DNA of 42,511 bases from Acidobacteriaceae bacterium (GTDB lineage Bacteria > Acidobacteriota > Terriglobia > Bryobacterales > Bryobacteraceae). The notes beneath the pieces are model-generated. The model saw only the letters and a program-made list of their open reading frames with translations. It made no database searches and was not told the DNA's origin. Position numbers and translations under genes: made by a program. The DNA is taken from assembly GCA_020247055.1 (NCBI GenBank), contig JADCJL010000274.1, positions 1 to 42,511 of the forward strand, in the 5' to 3' direction. Below, piece after piece: positions 16,644 through 24,908 of the stretch. Position 1 is the stretch's first letter; the number at the start of each line of letters is the position of its first letter.

Positions 16644-17872
16644 TTGCCGAAGCCGCGCGGCGCCGCCCGGCACTGACGGCCGGCCTACTGGCTGCGCTGG
16701 CGCATGCACTATTCTGGCTGGCCCTGCCGGCGTCAATGCAGCGCAACCAAAGCACTGATTACTTTGAAGTGAATGAGCCAGTAGCGCGGCAGATCGCCGC
16801 TGGCCATGGCATCACCACGCCCGCCGGTACCCCGGCTTCGGCCAAGTCGCCGGGACAATCGATTCTGCTGGCCGGCTGCTTCTGGCTGGCCGGGGTGACG
16901 GGCCTCTCCGAAGACCTGGTTTTGCGGCTGTATGTCGTCGGCACGATGGGGGTTGCGGCTGGGTTGCTCTACCGGTTGTTCCTGGTTCTGCTCTCGCCGC
17001 GAGTAGCGCTGTGGGGCGTGGTTCTGTGGACCCTGCACCCGATGACGCTCTGGATCGCCAAGCAGCCAAATACGGAAGTCCCGTTCTTCGCGTTTTTTTT
17101 CGGGGCCCTGCTGGCGGCGGGAACGCACGGTCTGCTGTGCGGCCTGCTGTTGGGCATGGCGATGCTGATCCGGCCGATCGGCCTGCTGCTGCCGGCTGTG
17201 CTGCTGGTGTGGCTCTGGCTTGATGCGCGCTGGCCGTGGCGACGGCTGGCTATCTTCGGCGTCACACTGGTGGTCGGATGTGCGCTTGCCGTGGGGCCGT
17301 GGGAAATATGGGTGCACCAGAAAACGGGCCGCTGGATTCTATTGAGCGAACACGGCACGGCCTCGCTGATGGACGGTCTGACCTTTGGCGTCAAGGGCGG
17401 CGACATGGGCGCGACGCTGGTGCGGGCGGAGCTGCTGCCGCTGATGCAGGACATGCTCGACGAACAGATTGCCGGCCGCATGGATACCAACGTGCAGGTA
17501 TTTTCATACCTTGGCCGGCGGTTGCGGGAAGAGCCGGCGCTGGTTGTGGAGCTGTTTGCCGTTAAAACGCTGCGCAGCTGGTTCGGCACCAACGGGAAAT
17601 GGATGGAACTGGCGATTGCGCTGGTGCAGCTGCCGTTTGTTTTGCTGGCCGGGCGCGGGCTATGGCAGTTCTGGCGCGCTGGGGACCGGGAGCGCTCCTT
17701 TGGGCTGCTGTGCCTACTGCTTACCGGCTACTTCTGGGCTATGACGGTGACGGCGCTGTCGATTGTGCGCTACCTACTGCCGCCCATGGCTGTGCTCTGC
17801 GCCGCCGTGGCTGCTGGTGCGGGACTGGCCCGTGCCCCAGGGAGTGCGGAGCGCCCGGCGGAGAAAGGATAA
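16640..17872 (+). CDS. GT39-family (ArnT-like) integral membrane glycosyltransferase
   Basis: The gene encodes 410 residues, starting with ATG that overlaps the stop of the GT4 gene (4 bases). It has about ten to eleven membrane segments. The first periplasmic loop carries TDYFEVNEPVARQI (about 34-47) with the acidic residues that GT39/GT83 enzymes use, then SPGQSILLAGCFWLAG. Later loops include ...HPMTLWIAKQPNTEVPFFAFFFGALLAAG and GMAMLIRPIGLLLPAVLL. It lacks the long soluble C-terminal domain seen in the decayed copies, so it is the short form. It probably transfers a sugar from polyprenyl phosphate to a growing glycan or protein on the periplasmic side, with the GT2 genes as donor makers. 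Its stop lies 2 bases before the stop of the convergent methyltransferase. Confidence 0.8.
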   Translation: MIAEAARRRPALTAGLLAALAHALFWLALPASMQRNQSTDYFEVNEPVARQIAAGHGITTPAGTPASAKSPGQSILLAGCFWLAGVTGLSEDLVLRLYVVGTMGVAAGLLYRLFLVLLSPRVALWGVVLWTLHPMTLWIAKQPNTEVPFFAFFFGALLAAGTHGLLCGLLLGMAMLIRPIGLLLPAVLLVWLWLDARWPWRRLAIFGVTLVVGCALAVGPWEIWVHQKTGRWILLSEHGTASLMDGLTFGVKGGDMGATLVRAELLPLMQDMLDEQIAGRMDTNVQVFSYLGRRLREEPALVVELFAVKTLRSWFGTNGKWMELAIALVQLPFVLLAGRGLWQFWRAGDRERSFGLLCLLLTGYFWAMTVTALSIVRYLLPPMAVLCAAVAAGAGLARAPGSAERPAEKG

Positions 17873-17874
17873 CG

Positions 17875-18711
17875 CTACTTTTTGCCCACCATGGTCAGGT
17901 AGAGTATGCGCTCCATCAACCGCGTGCGGGAGATGGAGCGGCGCGTACCGGCCGGCAGCGCCTCCAGTAGCCTTTCCACCATGTGGAAAGGCGCCGGGGG
18001 CATGCGCAGATAGGTGAACTTTAAGTTCTTATCCACCCAGATTCGCGAGAATCCGGCCTGTTGGAACAGAGCGGCCAGATCGCCGATGCTGTATTCGCGC
18101 AAGTGAAAGCCGCTGGCGATGTCATCGAAATGGCGTGAGATGTCGTGCGGGCCGGAAAGGCGGTTGGGAGTGATGCAGAGATAGGACCCGCCAGGGCGCA
18201 GGACGCGGTGGATCTCGGCGAGCTGGGAGGCGGCGTCGTCGGGGTGGATATGTTCCATCACCTGATCGCTATAGGCCAGGTCGACGCTGTTGTCTGGCAG
18301 GGGAATATCGCAGCCGGTGGTCAGAACGAGTTGAAAGTTCGACGGCCGGGCCGAGCCGCTGGTAATGGCTTCGGAAACATCGAGGGCATAGACCTGCCGG
18401 GCCTTGGGCGCGACGGCGATGGAAAGCGTACAGTCGCCGGCGCCGATTTCCAGAAACGTATGTTCCGGCCGGAGATAGCGCTCGATGAGCCGGAGTTTGC
18501 CGCGCACCATGCGGCCGGAACGCTCCGGATCCTTTTTCATGGCGAGCTGGGGATGGTGGGTAACGCGCCTGAACAGGTCGTTGTAGACCTCCGGATAGAG
18601 CTGCGCTCGTTGGGTGGCTGGGGCGTTGCGAAGCCGGTCGGCGAGCTGTTTTTCGATCTCGTAATGCTCTCGCAACTGCTCGGGTGTGCGGGGGTCTGTC
18701 ACCAGCTCCAT
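17875..18711 (-). CDS. Class I SAM-dependent methyltransferase
   Basis: The gene encodes 278 residues. SAM-binding motif I is FLEIGAGDCTLSIAV (about 89-103). ALDVSE (about 112) closes the second strand, DNSVDLAYSDQVMEHIHPDD (about 135-155) is motif II with the post-II region, and LRPGGSYLCITPNRLSGPHD (about 166-185) is motif III. An N-terminal helical part (about 1-85) precedes the fold. It is of the Methyltransf_11/25 type. In a polysaccharide cluster it may methylate a sugar, or it may act on a lipid. It lies on the opposite strand to its neighbours, converging on the GT39 gene and diverging from the GT2 gene at 18835, with a 123-base gap that probably holds both promoters. Confidence 0.85.
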   Translation of the reverse strand: MELVTDPRTPEQLREHYEIEKQLADRLRNAPATQRAQLYPEVYNDLFRRVTHHPQLAMKKDPERSGRMVRGKLRLIERYLRPEHTFLEIGAGDCTLSIAVAPKARQVYALDVSEAITSGSARPSNFQLVLTTGCDIPLPDNSVDLAYSDQVMEHIHPDDAASQLAEIHRVLRPGGSYLCITPNRLSGPHDISRHFDDIASGFHLREYSIGDLAALFQQAGFSRIWVDKNLKFTYLRMPPAPFHMVERLLEALPAGTRRSISRTRLMERILYLTMVGKK

Positions 18712-18834
18712 GATAGCGCTGTCGCCGCCGGCTCCTCACAAATACCGGGCGATGTGCTGATATGGTATTGGGAATTTTTGTAAGTTGCAACCTCTACTTA
18801 AGTTGTTCCGGACTTCGGGAGCCCCATTCGCCGA

Positions 18835-19977
18835 GTGACGGTTGCGGCAACAATCTGCTTGCTCTGCGGCTTGTTTGCGGCCTATGTACTGGCCGGCTAT
18901 CCCCTTTGCCTGGCGCTATTGGCGCGCTGGCGCGGCCGTCCCTGGCGGCGGGAGTTCCATCCGCTGGCGGTCACGGCGCTGTTGCCGGTGCGCAATGGGG
19001 AGCGTTGGCTGGCGGCCAAGCTCGATACGCTGCTGCGGTTGGACTATCCGGCGGATAAACTGCGCATTCTGGTGCTTTCCGACGGCTCCACGGACCGTAC
19101 GGCGGAGATAGCCCGTTCTTATGCTGGCCGAGGCGTGGAGCTGTTGGAACTGTCCAGCGGCGGCAAGTCGGCGGCGTTGACGGCGGGCCTTGCCCAGGCA
19201 ACCGGCGAAGCGGTCTTCCTGACCGACATCCGGCAGGAGCTTTCGCCCAACAGCCTGCGGGACCTGGTCGCCTGTCTGGGAGATCCGCAGGTGGGCGTGG
19301 CGAGCGGGGAACTGATCCTCCGCGATGGCAACGGCCAGGAGCAGCGCAACGTGGGTCTTTACTGGAAGTACGAAAAGTTCATCCGGCGGCGGCAGGCGCT
19401 GCTGGATTCCGTGCCTGGCGCCACCGGCGCTATCTATGTGATCCGGCGCGAACTGACGCGGCCGCTACCGGCCGATGTGCTGCTGGACGATGTCTATCTG
19501 CCGATGGGCGCGCTGCGGCGCGGCTACCGTGTCGTCTTTGCCGAGAGCGCGCTGGCCTACGACGACACGGTTCCCCTTGGCGCTGAATTTGGCCGGAAGA
19601 TGCGGACGCAGGGCGGCCTGTGGCAGCTGCTCTGGCTCGAACCTTGGCTGCTAGGACCGGGAAACCGTATCTGGTTGCACTTTGTTTCGCATAAGCTGGG
19701 CCGTTTGTTGTTGCCCTTCGTGCTGGCGGTGCTGCTGGTGGCTTCCGCCTGGCTCGATGACCCCTGGCGGCTGGTGTTGTTGGTCGGGCAGGGCGTTTTC
19801 TATGGCCTGGCGGCGATCGATGGCTGGGTGGGGGAAGGGAATCCCTGCAAGCGGTTGACCAGCCCGGCCCGGACAATTACAGTGCTGCTGCTGGCGGCGG
19901 CGGCCGGAGTACGGGTTTATTGGACGCCGGCGCAGCAGTTGTGGCGGCCGCCGGCCGGGAAAGAGAGAGCTGTATGA
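18835..19977 (+). CDS. Membrane GT2 glycosyltransferase (cellulose/PNAG synthase-like)
   Basis: The gene encodes 380 residues starting at GTG 18835; GGGAG lies upstream with a rather long gap. There is one N-terminal membrane helix (TICLLCGLFAAYVLAGYPLC). The GT-A domain follows, with VTALLPVRNGERWL (about 44-57), ILVLSDGSTDRTAEIA (about 77-92), GKSAALTAGL, FLTDIRQELSP (about 130-140), GATGAIYVIRR (about 195-205) and LLDDVYLPMGALRRG (about 217-231). KMRTQGGLWQLLW stands in place of the usual QRRRW motif. Two or three C-terminal membrane segments follow. This is the pattern of processive or single-step synthases that act at the inner membrane. Its stop overlaps the start of a decayed GT39 gene by 4 bases. 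Confidence 0.85.
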   Translation: MTVAATICLLCGLFAAYVLAGYPLCLALLARWRGRPWRREFHPLAVTALLPVRNGERWLAAKLDTLLRLDYPADKLRILVLSDGSTDRTAEIARSYAGRGVELLELSSGGKSAALTAGLAQATGEAVFLTDIRQELSPNSLRDLVACLGDPQVGVASGELILRDGNGQEQRNVGLYWKYEKFIRRRQALLDSVPGATGAIYVIRRELTRPLPADVLLDDVYLPMGALRRGYRVVFAESALAYDDTVPLGAEFGRKMRTQGGLWQLLWLEPWLLGPGNRIWLHFVSHKLGRLLLPFVLAVLLVASAWLDDPWRLVLLVGQGVFYGLAAIDGWVGEGNPCKRLTSPARTITVLLLAAAAGVRVYWTPAQQLWRPPAGKERAV

Positions 19978-21179
19978 GGGAGAGTTCGAATGTGGGCGGG
20001 CCGTCCCTCGCCACCCGCCTCCCGGCGCTGCCGCTCGCTGGTGCTTTCCTGCTGGCCGGGGTTGAAGCTCTCATCGGGAGCCTTATTCCCTATCACGTGG
20101 TGAAAGCCCGCGTGGACCGCATGGCTTCCGACGGCAACGCTGAGGGCTTCACAGAAGAGATCTACCGCCCGGTTACGGCTCGGGCGCGGTGGGGGCGGGC
20201 TGGTGCTGGTCGCACTGCGAAACCGGACCGTTGTGTATTGGCAAACAACGCCCTTGTCGGAACGTGCCTGCTTTTTGGCGGTGCTACTGGCCGCGCTCGC
20301 CGTGTGGCCGCTTTTTCTGAGCGATCCACTCCGGCATTACGAGGCGTACACCGTGGCAAGCTATGCCAAGAAACCGTTTTTCTTGACGTTTACCGACCTC
20401 TGCACGCCGAATAACCACATGCTGCCGGTGGGTTTCGTCATCCGCTTGTTTGGCGATGCGGAGTGGGTGGTGCGGCTACCTGCGCTGGCCGCCTGATGGC
20501 TCACTGTGGACGCGGCTTGTTTCTGTGCGCGGCAGTCGGCGTGCGGCGCGGCCGGACTGCTGACTGCGATGCTGGTGGCGTCGCAAGCGGCACAGGTGCA
20601 ATACTCGGTGCTAGCGCGCGGGTATTCGCTGGCCGGTCACCTGTTCCTGCTGTGGCTCTATGTGGTTCATAATTGGCCGCCGCATCCGCAAAGCCGTTTC
20701 CCCTCGTGGGGGCCCTTTGCGCTGCGACCGGCCTGTGTACGCTGCTCAACATGACGCTGGCGCTCGCCGTTACTGGAGTCTGGTATCTGGTCCGCATTCA
20801 GGAGAAGCGCGCGCCGCTATTGCTGGCGTTGCAGACCATTGTCACCGCCTTCCTTCGTTCGCGCATCCAACCTGGCGATCCTATTTGGGTCACGCTCGTT
20901 TCCAACATGTCTGTCCAAAACTACTTCCGGAAAGCCGGCATCCCGCCGGAGGTTCTCTCCCTGAGAAAGCTCGGATCGGGCCGCCTGTTTGCGATCGAAG
21001 ATAAGCTGCCCGTCGAAGAGAAAGGAAACTTCTCCGAACACGTCATCATGTCGAACATTGGCCTGGTGATGCGTATTGAGGGGGACAACACCGATCGCCT
21101 CCCCCCCCAAAAAAAACTGTTGTGGGAGTTGCGCTGGCTGCGCCTGTGGCTCTATGAGCCGGCTACTTCGCTTTGGTAG
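19974..21179 (+). pseudogene. Decayed GT39-like membrane protein (copy C)
   Basis: ATG 19974 overlaps the GT2 stop, as for a coupled gene. The first frame reads LALPLAGAFLLAGVEALIGS-type membrane sequence and EEIYRPVTARARW. A frameshift near 20195 leads into VVYWQTTPLSERACFLAVLLAALAVWPLFL, then HYEAYTVASYAKKPFFLTFTDLCTPNNHMLP, the region where GT39-type proteins keep their catalytic acids. A TGA at 20494-20496 interrupts it. The same frame continues with AMLVASQAAQVQYSVLARGYSL. A second frameshift near 20690 leads to a tail (LCTLLNMTLALAVTGVWYLV ... GRLFAIEDKLPVEEKGNF) ending at 21179. A run of eight C and eight A at 21101-21116 lies near the end. The central membrane part seems shortened. 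It is dead as it stands, and its end overlaps the convergent methyltransferase by 17 bases. Confidence 0.68.
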
Positions 21180-22122
21180 CTGTCAAAAAGATATCTTCTA
21201 CCAGCAGTTCCTCATCGCTCAGCGCCCGGAACGGGGCGGCCAGGCGCGGGCGGTAGCGGGCGAGTTCCTCCTGCAGCGCGGCCGGAATCGAGTCCAGGCA
21301 GAAGCGACCGGGTCCGGCGGGTTCGCGGCGGCCAGCGAGTTCGACGATGTGTATCTGCGTCTCATACCGCAGCTTTTTCATAATGCCGGCGTAGAAATTC
21401 ACCCGCCGCCGGTTCGGCCGGCCGGCGTGGCTGGCCATGCGGCTCCAAACCGTCTCGGGGATAGTTAAAAACTCCAGCGGTCCGTAGCCGATACCGCTGA
21501 ACATGTCGTAATCGCCTAGCCCGATCTTGTGCAGCATCCGCCCGCCGGGCCGCAGCAGCTTGTCCATCACCTGAAAGGAGCGCTCGGCCTCGGGGATCTC
21601 TGTTAGCACCGCCCGCGAAATGGCGATGTCGAAGGAGGCGGATGGGAGCGTCTCGTCGGCCCGTTCCAGTGGCAAACCGTAGAGGTAGCGTAGCCGGTCC
21701 TCATCGAACCGGGCTAGGCCGTTTTCCCAGCGGACAATCCGGTCGAACTCGGCCTGCTCTGCCGGGGAAAGCCGTTCGCGCAAGGCGCGGTAGATGGTCG
21801 CCTGGTGCGCCTCGTCGCGCTCGGCGTAGAATTTATCGATACAGGTCACCGTGGCTGCCCCGGCGATCAGGAATTGCAGCGCCACGCCGAAGTTATCCCC
21901 CGGCCCGATCTCTAAAATATGGGCGCCGCGCACGGCCTCCTTCGACAAGGAACCGAAAAGAAAGTACTCCCGGAAGACCTGGATAATGTAGTCAACGCTC
22001 TGCGCCAGAGTAAACCGCCGGTGCGTCGACCCGCCCGCTGAATTCACCTCTCCCTTTTTATAGAGCCGAGCCAATCGCCAGTCGGAGACAATATAACGGA
22101 GGATCAGCAGCCATTTGCGCAT
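21163..22122 (-). CDS. Methyltransferase-like protein, paralogue of 37847-38893
   Basis: The gene encodes 319 residues. It opens with a basic helix (MRKWLLILRYIVSDWRLARLYKKG), then GSTHRRFTLAQSVDYIIQVFREYFLFG. Next comes SAM motif I, ILEIGPGDNFGVALQFLIAGA (about 69-88), then CIDKFY. SFDIAISRAVLTEIPEAERSFQVMDKLLRPGGRMLHKIGLGDYDMFSG (in outline, about 160-210) covers motifs II-III. The gene at 37847-38893 has the same order with GSTHMKFSDEQSVAY, MLEYGPGDNVGVGLL and LLKPGGWMLHKVDHRDYG, so the two are paralogues of one family. Its role is unknown; methylation of a sugar or lipid carrier is the likely theme. It diverges from the GT4 gene at 22199 and converges on GT39 pseudogene C. Confidence 0.8.
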   Translation of the reverse strand: MRKWLLILRYIVSDWRLARLYKKGEVNSAGGSTHRRFTLAQSVDYIIQVFREYFLFGSLSKEAVRGAHILEIGPGDNFGVALQFLIAGAATVTCIDKFYAERDEAHQATIYRALRERLSPAEQAEFDRIVRWENGLARFDEDRLRYLYGLPLERADETLPSASFDIAISRAVLTEIPEAERSFQVMDKLLRPGGRMLHKIGLGDYDMFSGIGYGPLEFLTIPETVWSRMASHAGRPNRRRVNFYAGIMKKLRYETQIHIVELAGRREPAGPGRFCLDSIPAALQEELARYRPRLAAPFRALSDEELLVEDIFLTATKAK

Positions 22123-22198
22123 GGAAGCGTTATTGTAGCGTTTTCAGCGCGGTACATTGAAATGCCAGGAAAATGCCGATATAGCGCATAGACAGCCG

Positions 22199-23341
22199 AT
22201 GCACATTGTTTATTTATGTCCGGAGTACCCGCCGTCACGCCATGGCGGTATCGGTAGCTTCATTCAAACCCTGGGCCGCGCGCTGGTCGAGCGTGGCCAT
22301 CAGGTAAGTGTGCTGGGCCTCTACGATCCCTCCGAAGCGGGGGAAAGCGACGACCTAGGCGTGCGCGTCATCCGTGTTCCCAAACAGGGCTGGCCCGGCA
22401 CGCGTTATCTGCAAAACGGCGCCCGGCTGCGGGCGGCGCTTCGGGCGCTCCATGCTCGGCAACCCGTGGATATCCTGGAGGGCGCCGAACTCAGCTACGC
22501 CATTATCGACCGCTCTTTTCCCGCCCCCAAAGTTCTCCGCATGCACGGCGGGCCCCACTTTTTTTCCGCCGAACTCGGCGGCCGCGTGGAGCGTTGGCTG
22601 GGCTGGCAGGAACGCCGGTCGTTTGCCACGGCCACGCATCTGATCGCCGTCAGCCGTTACGTTGGGGAACGGACACGCCAGTATCTCTCGCTCGGCGAAC
22701 GGCCGGTCAAGGTGATCTATAACCCGGTGAATCTGGAACTATTCTCTCCCCTCCCGGAGATTCCGGAAACACCCGGCCGAATGATCTACATCGGCACATT
22801 GATTGAAAAAAAAGGAATCCGGCAACTGCTTCAGGCGCTGCCGGCCATCTGCGAGAAGGTGCCGGAGGCGCACCTGGAAATCTGCGGCAATGATACGGCC
22901 GATCCCGAAACCGGTGGCTCTTTCCGGGCCCGCCTAGAGAATTTGATTCCTGAGTCGCTACGCCCGCGCGTCCGTTTCCATGGCGCCGTTGCGCGTGCCG
23001 ACCTGCCCGCTAAGATGGCCGCGGCCAGTGTCTGCGTTTATCCTTCCCACATGGAGGCCATGCCCATTGCCTGGATCGAAGGCCTGGCCATGGGGAAGGC
23101 GGTACTGGCTTCCCGCACCGGCCCCGGCGCCGAGGTCATCGACGACGGCCGCGACGGCTTATTGTGCGATCCTCACCAGCCAGCCTCGATCGCCGAGGGA
23201 ATGACACGCCTGCTTACCGATCCAGCTCTCCGCCTCCGCCTAGGCGCTTCCGCCCGTCTCCGTGCCGGCCGTCACCACGCACTTTCTACTCTCGTGGACC
23301 GCAACTTGGAAGCCTATACGCTGTTTTTACGAAAAGTATGA
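22199..23341 (+). CDS. GT4-family glycosyltransferase
   Basis: The gene encodes 380 residues. I chose ATG 22199 because the GT-B N terminus MHIVYLCPEYPPSRHGGIGSFIQTLGRAL starts there; the frame is open upstream to TTG 22157. LRMHGGPHFF (about 113-122) is the acceptor-side loop. HLIAVSRYVGERTRQYL and VIYNPVNLELF mark the interdomain link. MIYIGTLIEKKGIRQLLQAL opens the C-terminal domain. SHMEAMPIAWIEGLAMGKAVLASRTGPGAEVI (in outline, about 282-314) holds the E-x7-E motif. The stop TGA at 23339-23341 abuts an insertion sequence, and may itself be part of the 3-base target duplication. The N-terminal GGIG loop is typical of enzymes using UDP- or GDP-sugars. Confidence 0.9.
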   Translation: MHIVYLCPEYPPSRHGGIGSFIQTLGRALVERGHQVSVLGLYDPSEAGESDDLGVRVIRVPKQGWPGTRYLQNGARLRAALRALHARQPVDILEGAELSYAIIDRSFPAPKVLRMHGGPHFFSAELGGRVERWLGWQERRSFATATHLIAVSRYVGERTRQYLSLGERPVKVIYNPVNLELFSPLPEIPETPGRMIYIGTLIEKKGIRQLLQALPAICEKVPEAHLEICGNDTADPETGGSFRARLENLIPESLRPRVRFHGAVARADLPAKMAAASVCVYPSHMEAMPIAWIEGLAMGKAVLASRTGPGAEVIDDGRDGLLCDPHQPASIAEGMTRLLTDPALRLRLGASARLRAGRHHALSTLVDRNLEAYTLFLRKV

Positions 23342-23545
23342 TAGAGCCCGTCCCCAATAAGCGATTTTTCGAAAAATCGACCCGCTAAAGAAACCCACTG
23401 ATAGGTGGTGTGTTTTGATTTCAGGCCGAATTCTTTTTTTCCTCATTCCTGAGTCTTTTGGGGCAAACCTCGGCTCAGCCCCCTACTTTTCCACCTGCTC
23501 TTTCTGGTCTACTCCCCTTCCGTTGGCCTTCAGCGTAGGCTCGCT

Positions 23546-23740
23546 TTACCTTCGTAAGTCCACAAACAGAAACAGCTTATGGGTCAGCACCGCCGAACCG
23601 ACCCGCCGATCATGCCCCGCAACTTCTTTACTCAACAGTGGCCCACCTAAAAACTCGTTCTTGAAGATCCCAATCCGCGCCTCCGTCTGCGCCCGTCGAT
23701 GGAGCCAACGTGTTCGGCCTCGGCTGCAACCGGAGGAGTC
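23546..23740 (-). pseudogene. Transposase C-terminal remnant
   Basis: On the minus strand, about 60 residues ending at a stop at 23546 read RRAQTEARIGIFKNEFLGGPLLSKEV ... AVLTHKLFLFVDLRR (in outline). The TEARIGIFKN...LTHNLW-like pattern is the last part of a DDE transposase. The rest of the gene is missing: to the right, the frame runs into the IS3-family insertion. The family could be IS5- or ISNCY-like; I cannot decide. Confidence 0.55.
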
Positions 23741-23757
23741 GAGTAAAGGCGATATAA

Positions 23758-24428
23758 ATGTGGTCGAAGAGGTCTTTGGAGCGAGACCTTGAAGAAACCA
23801 AGATCTGCGAGGAGGCCAGCCTGTCGCCAACGCAGTTCTATGCCTGGCAGGAGCAGTTATTCGCCAACGGCAGCGCGGCGCTGGCGTCCAAACGCGTTTC
23901 CGAGCGCAACAAAGAGCAGGAACGCATCCAGAAACTGGAAAGTAGACTCCGCCAGAAAGACGAGGTCATCGCCGAACTTCTTACGGAGCACATTGCCCTA
24001 AAAAAAGAGTTTGGGGACCTCTGAAGGGTGCCTGGGTCGAGTCGGACAAGCGCGACCAGGTCGTAGACATCCGGCACTCCGGCATGACCCACGTGCGCAC
24101 CTCTCCGTACTATCCGCAGTCGAACGGGAAGCTTAAGCGTTGGAACAAGTCGATCAAGAGCGAGTGTATCCGGCCGGGCGTGCCCCTGTCGTTAGCCGAC
24201 GCGAAACACCTGATCGAGCAGTATGCGATGGTGTACAACGAACAGCGGCTGCACAGCGGGATTGGGTACATCTCGCCGAAGGCTTGGCTGGCGGGCCGGC
24301 AGGCGGAGATTCACGCCGCGCGGGACCGGAAATTAGAGACGGCGCGGCGACAGCGGGAGTCAGAGGCGAGGGCGGAGTTACCCGGAGGGAGTAAGTATAA
24401 TTCGTCCTCAAAGGACGCGGATTCTTAG
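23758..24428 (+). pseudogene. Internally deleted IS3-family transposase (orfA and orfB fragments)
   Basis: 23758-24024 encodes an 88-residue piece of an OrfA: ...KICEEASLSPTQFYAWQEQLFANGSAAL (helix-turn-helix) followed by a leucine-zipper-like coiled coil (RIQKLESRLRQKDEVIAELLTEHIALKKEFG, in outline). Its own N terminus is short. Directly after it, a second frame reads the very start of OrfB (WVESDKRDQVVDI) joined to its C-terminal catalytic part from 24084 (HVRTSPYYPQSNGKLKRWNKS ... YNEQRLHSGIGYISPKAWL), ending at 24428. The middle of OrfB, with the first two catalytic Asp residues, is gone, while the final Glu region (normally N-G-x-x-E) reads NGKLKRW. It cannot transpose by itself. Confidence 0.75.
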
Positions 24429-24833
24429 TCGATAACTGATTGTTGGGCGAAACGGAAGGGAGCTCTGCGGGGACGCAACTCAGCCGAGGGATAGCCCGAT
24501 GGGCTCATTGAGACGATGAACAAACGGGGTGGCGTTGCGAACGTGCCACCGCAACTCCCCCTATCGGATCGATAGACCCCTATGCCTTGAAAATCCCCGC
24601 CCGTAGGGCGGAATCTTCCCTCTTCCACCAATTTTCAATCCTCATTTTCAAGCTGAGCCAAAACGGGTCGCAGTTCGTCTTGGAAGGGGAGGAGAGAAGA
24701 GGCTGGAAGGAGGAGGACGACGCTCACACAATATTATAAATAGCGTTTTTGGTTACTGTTCTTCTTTTTTGCGTGTTATGACACGAATTTAATGCAGCTT
24801 CGCCTTAAACGGGAAAGGACTTGAAATATTTCT
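24429..24833. other. Non-coding remainder of the decayed IS
   Basis: No convincing reading frame is visible. A small hairpin (CCGCCC-GTA-GGGCGG) lies near 24597. The last 120 bases are AT-rich, up to the inverted end at 24834. Only 62 bases separate the IS from the start of the beta-helix gene at 24909, so the promoter of that gene may lie in this stretch. Confidence 0.4.
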
Positions 24834-24908
24834 GGACGGGCTCTATGATAAATCGGTACCGGGCAAAATCCGATAATGAAGCCAACATCTGCGACCTGGA
24901 AAGAAATT

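Larger units (their letters stand above)
23341..24846. mobile_element. Decayed insertion sequence with 13-bp inverted ends
   Basis: ATAGAGCCCGTCC at 23341-23353 and GGACGGGCTCTAT at 24834-24846 are perfect inverted repeats. TGA flanks both ends (23339-23341 and 24846-24848), which fits a 3-base TNA-type target duplication as in some IS5-group elements. A 16-base palindrome (GATTTTTCGAAAAATC) lies near the left end at 23361-23376. Inside are the C-terminal remnant of a transposase (minus strand) and a secondary IS3-family insertion. The right end matches a solitary end at 5488-5522, so the family has been active on this circle more than once. Confidence 0.72.

Noticed and set aside
24425-24631. 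Minus-strand ORF of 68 codons in the IS remnant
   Set aside because: No transposase or other motif and no ribosome site; probably chance.
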